Of a stretch of DNA of 64,000 bases, positions 58,335 to 64,000 are shown one piece after another. The position numbers and the translations under genes were made by a program. The notes beneath the pieces are model-generated. The model was not told the origin of the DNA, made no database searches, and saw only the letters and a list, made by a program, of their open reading frames with translations. Location of the stretch: assembly GCF_002163755.1 (NCBI RefSeq), contig NZ_CP015863.1, positions 868,001 to 932,000 of the forward strand, in the 5' to 3' direction. The DNA is from Vibrio campbellii CAIM 519 = NBRC 15631 = ATCC 25920. Its GTDB lineage: Bacteria > Pseudomonadota > Gammaproteobacteria > Enterobacterales > Vibrionaceae. Each line of letters opens with the position of its first letter. Position 1 is the stretch's first letter.

Positions 58335-59102
58335 TTAACTCGAAATATATTTCCTGATCACACGCATAACTTCTGCCGGTTTCTCGGCATGTAACCAGTG
58401 TCCGGTGTTGGCAATAATGTGTGCTTTTGCGTTGTTAAACTGGCGTTTAACCGCAGGTTGATGCTCAGGCATCAGATAGTCGGAATCACCGCCTTTAACA
58501 AACAACGTAGGAATGTCGGTTGGTGCAATTTCTTGCCAGCCAATGATGTCGTCGTAGTTGTTGAGCAAACTTGCAACGTTAAAGCGCCAGTCCATTTGGT
58601 CACCATTTTTGTACAACGATTTCGACAGGAATTGTCTAACGCCATCGATTTCAATATGTTGAGCAAGAATATCCATCGTTTGCTGGCGATTGGCCGGTTT
58701 TTCTTTGATTACCGCTTGCAGGCCGTTAAACACGTTATCGTGACGGTTTGTTTGGTAAGACACTGGCGCCATATCGAGTACGATTAGTCGTTTAACAAAC
58801 TCTGGCGCAACATCCGCCAATTTCATCGCAACTTTTCCGCCCATTGAGTGACCGATGACAAGTGCTGGCTCGATATTCAAATAACGAAGTAAATCAGCAA
58901 CATCTTGCGCCATTACTTCATAGTTGTGTGTTTCTGAATGGAAAGAAAGGCCATGATTTCGTAGATCAATGCTGATCACACAGTGATCTTGGACGAGGTC
59001 GCGAGCCAGTAAACCTAGATTACTGAAACTGCCAAACAATCCATGAATCAAAACAACCGTTTGGCCGTGCCCTTCCTGCTTATAGTTGAGTAATGCTGAC
59101 AT
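58335..59102 (-). CDS. ybfF: YbfF-type alpha/beta-hydrolase (esterase)
   Basis: 255 residues. Nucleophile Ser86 in LVIGHSMGGKVA, oxyanion region LIHGLFGSFSNLG (about 18-30), the aspartate in LFVKGGDSDYLMP and the catalytic His in ANTGHWLHAEKP complete the triad. E. coli YbfF is a small esterase with acyl-CoA and ester activity. Position between fldA and seqA is the same as in E. coli. It is divergent from seqA, so the 92-base gap at 59103-59194 holds two promoters. Confidence 0.94.
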   Translation of the reverse strand: MSALLNYKQEGHGQTVVLIHGLFGSFSNLGLLARDLVQDHCVISIDLRNHGLSFHSETHNYEVMAQDVADLLRYLNIEPALVIGHSMGGKVAMKLADVAPEFVKRLIVLDMAPVSYQTNRHDNVFNGLQAVIKEKPANRQQTMDILAQHIEIDGVRQFLSKSLYKNGDQMDWRFNVASLLNNYDDIIGWQEIAPTDIPTLFVKGGDSDYLMPEHQPAVKRQFNNAKAHIIANTGHWLHAEKPAEVMRVIRKYISS

Positions 59103-59194
59103 TTTATCTTATTCGTGATGGGTTTAACGTGGAGTATCCGCGAGGATCTCGTTATAATCCCCCAGAGTTTAAACATTGAGAATGTGAAAAGCGA

Positions 59195-59737
59195 ATGAAA
59201 ACAATTGAGGTTGATGAGGATCTATACCGTTACATTGCGGGTCAAACCAAGCATATCGGTGAAAGTGCCTCGGATATTTTACGACGCCTTTTGAACCTTG
59301 ATGGCCAGTTGCAGGAAGCAGTTGTTGCACCTGTAGTAGAACAGCCACAAGGGATTGTAGTAAGTAAAGATGCTGGCAAAGCAGAATCAGTAGATACCGT
59401 AAAAGAGATGCGTTCTCTACTTATCTCTGACGAGTTTGCTGGTCTTAAGAAAGCGATTGATCGCTTCATGTTGGTACTATCAACCTTACACAAACTGAAT
59501 CCAGAGAGTTTCTCTCAAGCAACAAAAGTGAAAGGGCGCAAACGCGTTTACTTTGCTGATAACGAAGAGACTCTGCTAGCAAATGGTAACACTACCAAAC
59601 CTAAAGCAATTCCTGGCACGCCATTTTGGGTAATCACCAACAACAATACCAGTCGTAAGCGACAGATGGTGGAGCAGGTGATGGCTCACATGGAATTCCA
59701 GCCTGACTTAATAGAGAAAGTAACAGGTTCAATCTAA
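59195..59737 (+). CDS. seqA: SeqA, replication-initiation negative modulator
   Basis: 180 residues. The short N-terminal oligomerisation domain (MKTIEVDEDLYRYIAGQTKHIGESASDILRRLL, 1-33) is followed by a linker and a C-terminal domain that reads hemimethylated GATC (FSQATKVKGRKRVYFADNEETLLANGN, NNNTSRKRQMVEQVMAHM). It sequesters new origins and organises hemimethylated DNA. Upstream of pgm, as in E. coli. Confidence 0.97.
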   Translation: MKTIEVDEDLYRYIAGQTKHIGESASDILRRLLNLDGQLQEAVVAPVVEQPQGIVVSKDAGKAESVDTVKEMRSLLISDEFAGLKKAIDRFMLVLSTLHKLNPESFSQATKVKGRKRVYFADNEETLLANGNTTKPKAIPGTPFWVITNNNTSRKRQMVEQVMAHMEFQPDLIEKVTGSI

Positions 59738-59749
59738 GAAACCTGATAG

Positions 59750-59796
59750 AAGCCTCATAATGTGTAGCGTTTAGCAGATATTATGAGGCTTTTTTG
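59750..59796 (+). terminator. Hairpin terminator after seqA
   Basis: AAGCCTCATAAT (59750-59761) / ATTATGAGGCTT (59780-59791), 18-base loop, T6. Long perfect stem; pgm then starts 34 bases later. Confidence 0.88.
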
Positions 59797-59829
59797 ATTT
59801 TATTTGTTTTTAAAGAAAGGATGTCAAAC

Positions 59830-61476
59830 ATGGCTATGCACCCTCGTGCTGGGCAAAAAGCGCAGCAGGAAGATCTTTACAACATCCCAGCACTCGTTGC
59901 TAACTACTTCTTACTTCAACCAGACGCAGCAAACGCAGAACATAAGGTTCAATTTGGTACTTCTGGCCACCGCGGTACTGCAGACAAGCACACTTTTAAC
60001 GAAAACCACATTTTAGCGATCGCTCAAGCGGTAGCAGAAGTTCGTGCTGAGCAAGGTACAACAGGTCCATTGTTCGTTGGTAAAGACACGCACGCACTAT
60101 CAGAACCAGCATTTTCAAGTGTGATTGAAGTATTGATTGCAAATGGCGTGAAAGTGATTGTTCAACAAGACAACGGCTACACACCAACACCGGGTATTTC
60201 ACACGCGATTCTGACTCACAACATCAAGCATGATGACAAAGCAGACGGTATCGTAATTACCCCATCGCATAACCCACCGCAAGACGGCGGCATCAAATAC
60301 AACCCGACTCACGGTGGTCCAGCAGAGGCTGAACTGACTCAAGCAATCGAAGATCGTGCAAACGCGCTGATTGCTGAAGGTTTGCAAGGTGTTAAACGCC
60401 TACCACTGGCAGAAGCGAAAGCATCGGATCTGTTTGTAGAGATGGACTTGGTGAAGCCATACATCGATGACCTAGTGAATGTTATCGATATGGAAGCAAT
60501 CCAAAAAGCAAACCTGAAGATTGGTGTCGATCCATTGGGTGGCAGTGGCATTGATTACTGGCGTCAAATTGGTCAGGCATACGACCTAGACCTAACGCTA
60601 GTAAGTGAAGCGATTGATCCTTCTTTCCAATTCATGTCTCTAGATAAAGACGGCGTTGTACGTATGGACTGTTCTTCTCCTTACGCAATGGCGGGTCTAT
60701 TGGCGTTGAAAGATGAATACGACTTAGCCTTTGGTAACGACCCTGACTACGATCGCCACGGTATCGTTACGCCGAAAGGTCTGATGAACCCGAACCACTT
60801 CTTAGCGGTTTGTATCGATTACCTATACCGTCACCGTGAAGCGTGGGGTAAAGACGTAGCTGTTGGTAAAACGCTAGTTTCAAGTGCTTTGATTGACCGT
60901 GTTGTAGCGGATTTAGGTCGTGAGTTATGTGAAGTACCAGTCGGCTTTAAATGGTTTGTTGAGGGTCTGTACACTGGTAAGTTTGGCTTCGGCGGCGAAG
61001 AAAGTGCAGGTGCGTCTTTCCTTCGTAAAGATGGTACGCCTTGGTCAACAGACAAAGACGGCATCCTGCTATGTCTTCTAGCAGCAGAGATCACTGCGGT
61101 AACGGGTAAGAACCCTCAAGATTACTATGAAGAGCTAGCAGCGAAGCACGGTGAATCTAAGTACAACCGCATTCAAGCTGTTGCTAATGGCCCACAAAAA
61201 GACGTACTGAAGAAGTTGTCACCAGAAATGGTAGCGGCAGAAACTCTGGCTGGTGATGCAATTACAGCTCGTCTAACGCACGCACCAGGTAATGGTGCTG
61301 CAATTGGTGGCCTTAAAGTAACGACAGCGAATGGTTGGTTTGCAGCTCGCCCATCAGGTACCGAAGACATCTACAAAATCTACTGTGAAAGCTTCAAAGG
61401 TGAAGAGCACCTAAAACAAATCGAAGCTGAAGCACAAGAAATCGTTAATCAAGTGTTTGCAGCCGCTGGTTTGTAA
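59830..61476 (+). CDS. pgm: Phosphoglucomutase (alpha-D-glucose phosphate-specific)
   Basis: 548 residues from ATG 59830, chosen because AGGA (59818-59821) is eight bases ahead and the protein then begins [13 protein letters not shown], like E. coli Pgm; earlier in-frame starts are less likely. The phosphoserine is Ser146 in [11 protein letters not shown]. Later motifs are NDPDYDRHG (metal loop), [12 protein letters not shown] (sugar binding) and ARPSGTED (phosphate binding). It interconverts glucose-1-P and glucose-6-P. Own promoter expected between the seqA terminator and the start. Confidence 0.97.
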   Translation: MAMHPRAGQKAQQEDLYNIPALVANYFLLQPDAANAEHKVQFGTSGHRGTADKHTFNENHILAIAQAVAEVRAEQGTTGPLFVGKDTHALSEPAFSSVIEVLIANGVKVIVQQDNGYTPTPGISHAILTHNIKHDDKADGIVITPSHNPPQDGGIKYNPTHGGPAEAELTQAIEDRANALIAEGLQGVKRLPLAEAKASDLFVEMDLVKPYIDDLVNVIDMEAIQKANLKIGVDPLGGSGIDYWRQIGQAYDLDLTLVSEAIDPSFQFMSLDKDGVVRMDCSSPYAMAGLLALKDEYDLAFGNDPDYDRHGIVTPKGLMNPNHFLAVCIDYLYRHREAWGKDVAVGKTLVSSALIDRVVADLGRELCEVPVGFKWFVEGLYTGKFGFGGEESAGASFLRKDGTPWSTDKDGILLCLLAAEITAVTGKNPQDYYEELAAKHGESKYNRIQAVANGPQKDVLKKLSPEMVAAETLAGDAITARLTHAPGNGAAIGGLKVTTANGWFAARPSGTEDIYKIYCESFKGEEHLKQIEAEAQEIVNQVFAAAGL

Positions 61477-61495
61477 TTCAAACGATTAAGATTTT

Positions 61496-61527
61496 AAAAG
61501 GGTCGACATTGCGTCGGCCCTTTTTAT
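61496..61527 (+). terminator. Terminator of pgm
   Basis: GGGTCGAC / GTCGGCCC around a five-base loop (one G-U pair), A4 before and T5 after. Confidence 0.88.
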
Positions 61528-61537
61528 TTGTGAAGAG

Positions 61538-61556
61538 GGAACGCTGCGCTTCGAGA
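61538..61556 (+). repeat. 19-base core repeat, copy 1
   Basis: GGAACGCTGCGCTTCGAGA; 18 of 19 bases match copy 2 at 63447-63429 on the other strand. Both lie in intergenic spacers with a heptamer array. Confidence 0.7.
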
Positions 61557-61669
61557 GTCGGGAGCGCTTCGCTTTGGGAATTGAGAGGTGCTCATTGAGA
61601 GTATAGTGAAAAGGTATTTTGATTAAGAAGGTGTTGACGGAACTTGTTCCTCGAAAAACAAAATAAAAT

Positions 61670-61730
61670 CGTTTCCCGTTTCCCGTTTCCCGTTTCCCGT
61701 TTCCCGTTTCCCGTTTCCCGTTTCCCGTTT
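61670..61730. repeat. Heptamer tandem array CGTTTCC, 8.7 copies
   Basis: Eight perfect copies of CGTTTCC plus CGTTT, without a mismatch. The last base overlaps the stop codon of the DUF1853 gene on the minus strand, so the array begins immediately after that gene. The perfect repetition suggests recent slippage and a variable copy number. Confidence 0.95.
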
Positions 61731-62482
61731 TAGTTCGGCCAAGTATCCGGTACAACAAACCAAAATTGACCGCTCTTTGTTTGAGCGTGAACAAACCTAT
61801 CGGATGGTTTATCGATAGGCTCTAAGAACTGCTCATTGCCTATTGCCCAAAGTGGTTTAGAGAGGGCGTAAAGTGGCTCTTCAATTTGCTCCCATTGGCT
61901 TTGATAGCACCAGTAACCGGATATTTGGCTTGGGTCTAGTTCGTAACCTAAACAGCTTGTCGGGATAGGTTCTGCTGAAAAAGGGTTAACGTAAAGACGT
62001 CCCTGCATTAGAAGGTGCTCACTCGGTATATTGTCTAACGGCAACTGTTGGTGGAACTCTTCTCTTTGACTCATTTTTAGTTGGTGGGTGAGCATGCGGT
62101 CGAGTTTCTTGTGCAGTTGGTCGTGAGCATTCGGCCCATACCAAATACCCTCATGCAGTAAGTAGAACTTGATGGCCACTTCCCAATGCTCGTGTTGTTT
62201 GGTTTCCTGATTCTTGAGGATCAAATCAACGGCGCCAATCGTGCGGCCAGTCGTGTCATTGAGTTGAATCTCTTCAGCAACCAATTCATATCGAGGCGAG
62301 CAAGTCAGCAGCTTGGTGCAAAGGTGTTGGTAAAGGAAGCCAAGTCGTGGATTACCAGCGTAGTCTTCGTTGTCTGATAGAGGAGATGCCAGAAGATCTT
62401 CTACAGTGGCAAATGGCGTTTGAAGTTTAAAAAGTGGCGGGGTGCAAGCAATCCATTGATAGAAACGTTGTAGAGAATTCAT
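61730..62482 (-). CDS. DUF1853 family protein
   Basis: 250 residues. It contains LGFLYQHLCTKLLTCSPRYELVAEEIQL, GAVDLILKN and HWEVAIKFYLLHEGIWYGPNAHDQLHKKLDRMLTHQLKMS, which resemble a PD-(D/E)xK-like core (D..E.K) as often noted for such orphan families; this is inference. No signal peptide or membrane helix. Its stop codon touches the heptamer array. It is divergent from the Nif3-like gene and has no operon partner. Function unknown. Confidence 0.78.
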   Translation of the reverse strand: MNSLQRFYQWIACTPPLFKLQTPFATVEDLLASPLSDNEDYAGNPRLGFLYQHLCTKLLTCSPRYELVAEEIQLNDTTGRTIGAVDLILKNQETKQHEHWEVAIKFYLLHEGIWYGPNAHDQLHKKLDRMLTHQLKMSQREEFHQQLPLDNIPSEHLLMQGRLYVNPFSAEPIPTSCLGYELDPSQISGYWCYQSQWEQIEEPLYALSKPLWAIGNEQFLEPIDKPSDRFVHAQTKSGQFWFVVPDTWPN

Positions 62483-62614
62483 CCATTATCCTTGTTGTCA
62501 CTGGCATAGTCTTCCTATTGTATCGAAATTTATTTGAGTTGGGGATGTCACAACTGGCATCTAGATTGCGGTTCGATATACACTTTGCTCAAGCCACAAG
62601 TATTGGAAGTAAAA

Positions 62615-63373
62615 ATGAATAACTTACAGCTGGAAAAGATCCTTAACCAGAAACTGTCGCCGCAACTTATCAAAGATTACGCGCCAAATGGTATGCAAGT
62701 AGAAGGCAAATCAGAAATCAAACGCATTGTGACTGGAGTTACAGCCTCACAGGCATTGATCGACAAAGCCATCGAGTTAAAGGCAGATGCACTGCTTGTT
62801 CACCACGGTTACTTTTGGAAAGGAGAGCCTGAGCCAATTCGTGGTATGAAAGGAAAGCGCATCCGTAGCTTGATTAAAAATGATATCAATCTATATGGTT
62901 ACCACTTACCGTTAGACATTCATCCTGAGCTAGGTAATAACGCAGAACTTGCTCGCTTCCTAGATATTGAAGTGAAAGGCGGCTTGGAAGGGCACCCACA
63001 ATCGGTAGCGATGTTTGGGCGCTTGAAACAGGCAATGACAGGCGCTGACTTCGCACACAAAATCAATCAAGTCCTAAACCGTGAACCTTTGCATATTGCG
63101 CCTGACAATGCAGACAAAATGATTGAGACTGTTGGCTGGTGTACCGGCGGTGGTCAGGATTTTATTGAGCTTGCTGCTCAGCATGGATTAGATGCATTTA
63201 TTTCGGGCGAGATCTCAGAACGTACGACTTACACGGCTCGTGAATTGGATATCCATTACTTCTCTGCAGGTCATCACGCAACCGAACGTTACGGCATTAA
63301 AGCGCTAGGGGAATGGTTAGCGCAAGAGCATGGTTTAGACGTTACGTTTATTGATATTGATAACCCAGTATAG
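62615..63373 (+). CDS. Nif3/YbgI-family dinuclear metal protein
   Basis: 252 residues from ATG 62615, preceded by GGAAGT; an upstream in-frame ATG at 62534 adds 27 residues without family similarity. Motifs are LLVHHGYFWKG (metal His pair), YGYHLPLDIHPELGNNAELAR, GWCTGGGQDFIELAAQHGLDAFISGEISE and SAGHHATERYG. YgbI/Nif3 proteins form hexameric rings with a two-metal site; a GTP-cyclohydrolase-like role has been proposed but not settled. Between the DUF1853 gene and gltA. Confidence 0.92.
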   Translation: MNNLQLEKILNQKLSPQLIKDYAPNGMQVEGKSEIKRIVTGVTASQALIDKAIELKADALLVHHGYFWKGEPEPIRGMKGKRIRSLIKNDINLYGYHLPLDIHPELGNNAELARFLDIEVKGGLEGHPQSVAMFGRLKQAMTGADFAHKINQVLNREPLHIAPDNADKMIETVGWCTGGGQDFIELAAQHGLDAFISGEISERTTYTARELDIHYFSAGHHATERYGIKALGEWLAQEHGLDVTFIDIDNPV

Positions 63374-63428
63374 AAGGGAAGGGTTTTGTCCTTTGAGATG
63401 CGAAAGTGTTACGCAATTATCTCTCGCA

Positions 63429-63447
63429 TCTCGAAGCGAAGCGTTCC
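63429..63447 (-). repeat. 19-base core repeat, copy 2
   Basis: Minus-strand GGAACGCTTCGCTTCGAGA, 18 of 19 bases identical to copy 1. It stands next to a short palindrome GAGATGCGA (63395-63403) / TCGCATCTC (63424-63432). Confidence 0.7.
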
Positions 63448-63483
63448 ACAGAGCGTAGCTCGTTCTCATCTCTTAAAAATAGA

Positions 63484-63519
63484 AAGGGTTGACGCTTTCA
63501 CGCCAACCCTTATTTTATT
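63484..63519. terminator. Bidirectional terminator, Nif3 gene / gltA
   Basis: AAGGGTTGACG (63484-63494) / CGCCAACCCTT (63501-63511) with one mismatch, six-base loop, TATTTTATT on the right and, on the other strand, TCTATTTTTA. Confidence 0.82.
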
Positions 63520-63554
63520 CGATTCTCGATTCTCGATTCTCGATTCTCGATTCT
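63520..63554. repeat. Heptamer tandem array CGATTCT, 5 copies
   Basis: Five perfect copies of CGATTCT, 6 bases before the gltA stop codon. The unit agrees with CGTTTCC of the other array at five of seven positions. Confidence 0.93.
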
Positions 63555-63559
63555 AATCG

Positions 63560-64000
63560 TTACTCACGCTCGTGCAATGGAGAGAACTCACGCTGAGTTT
63601 CACCAGTGTATAGCTGACGAGGACGACCGATTCGGTTTAGTGGGTCGCTGTGCATTTCGTTCCAGTGAGCGATCCAACCGATAGTACGAGAAATCGCGAA
63701 GATTACCGTAAACATCGATACAGGAATACCGATTGCTTTTAGGATGATGCCAGAGTAGAAGTCTACGTTCGGGTAAAGCTTCTTAGACACGAAGTATTCG
63801 TCAGAAAGAGCAATGCGCTCAAGTTCCATTGCTACGTCTAGTAGTGGATCTTGGATGTTCAGCTCTTTAAGAACTTCGTGACATGTTTCACGCATTACTG
63901 TCGCACGTGGATCGTAGTTCTTGTAAACGCGGTGACCGAAGCCCATCAGACGGAATGGGTCATCTTTGTCTTTTGCACGCTCAACATACTCAGGAATGTT
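63560..64000 (-). CDS. gltA: Citrate synthase, C-terminal part (cut by window edge)
   Basis: The last 146 residues of the protein; the frame is open to the window edge. The catalytic His lies in [14 protein letters not shown] and the catalytic Asp in [18 protein letters not shown], both in the right spacing for GltA. The ending [24 protein letters not shown] matches gamma-proteobacterial hexameric-type citrate synthase. It condenses acetyl-CoA with oxaloacetate at the entry of the citrate cycle. Confidence 0.95.
   Translation of the reverse strand, partial: NIPEYVERAKDKDDPFRLMGFGHRVYKNYDPRATVMRETCHEVLKELNIQDPLLDVAMELERIALSDEYFVSKKLYPNVDFYSGIILKAIGIPVSMFTVIFAISRTIGWIAHWNEMHSDPLNRIGRPRQLYTGETQREFSPLHERE

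Noticed and set aside
61670..61730. Possible CRISPR array
   Set aside because: Unit is 7 bases with no spacers; a simple tandem repeat.
61486..61794. 102-codon frame with a 7-residue peptide repeat over the heptamer array
   Set aside because: The repeat peptide is only the translation of a 7-base tandem array; the frame overlaps the pgm terminator and the DUF1853 gene.

Overview
The window is a stretch of the main chromosome of a marine Vibrio, most likely the Harveyi clade (V. parahaemolyticus / alginolyticus / campbellii / harveyi relatives). The evidence is the polar-flagellar gene order, three tandem sheathed-flagellum-type flagellin genes, a toxRS pair divergent from htpG, an OprD-type chitoporin, and protein sequences recalled as close to those species. 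No rRNA, tRNA, transposase, prophage or CRISPR array is visible. The species cannot be fixed from the sequence alone.

Layout. (1) 1-18930, polar flagellum: flgN(partial)-flgM-flgA leftward, then rightward cheV-cheR, flgBCDE, flgFGHIJ, flgKL and three flagellins. Recognisable sigma-54 promoters (GG-N10-GC) precede flgB, flgF and flgK, and a variant one precedes the first flagellin. Sigma-28 promoters precede flgM and the second flagellin. (2) 19029-25163: crr, ptsI, ptsH, cysK and cysZ leftward, then zipA rightward. (3) 25252-33301: ligA, chitoporin chiP and lipoprotein chiQ, two tiny tandem secreted-protein paralogues, nfeD/qmcA, cnoX, and a 455-base gap ending in an unassigned terminator. 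(4) 33302-38814: SDR and YfcH-like epimerase, a zinc-ribbon membrane protein, yfcE, an Rdx-family protein, a TauE-like transporter, toxS-toxR. (5) 39087-49092: htpG, adk, hemH, a POT peptide transporter, rfaH, asnB and a Kef-type transporter. (6) 49174-55496: nagC-nagA leftward, nagE rightward, glnS. (7) 55550-64000: an orphan pilin-like gene, fur, a DUF4442 protein, fldA, a DUF2788 protein, ybfF, seqA, pgm, a DUF1853 gene, a Nif3/YbgI protein and the 3' part of gltA.

How the genes work together. Chitin and amino-sugar use is spread across the window: ChiP lets chitooligosaccharides through the outer membrane; NagE imports GlcNAc but has no IIA domain, so it should take phosphate from Crr (EIIA-Glc) via PtsI and PtsH, all encoded here; NagA deacetylates GlcNAc-6-P; NagC senses it. 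The flagellar block follows the sigma-54 to sigma-28 cascade, with FlgM as checkpoint.

The housekeeping and flagellar parts are ordinary for a vibrio. The less ordinary signals are: two adjacent ~58-residue secreted proteins that align without gaps and share two cysteines; structured leaders or intergenic regions before nagA and between htpG and adk; a large dyad overlapping the flagellin sigma-54 promoter; two heptamer tandem arrays beside a shared 19-base core; and a possible small RNA or micro-ORF upstream of cnoX. No clearly new multi-gene system was identified.
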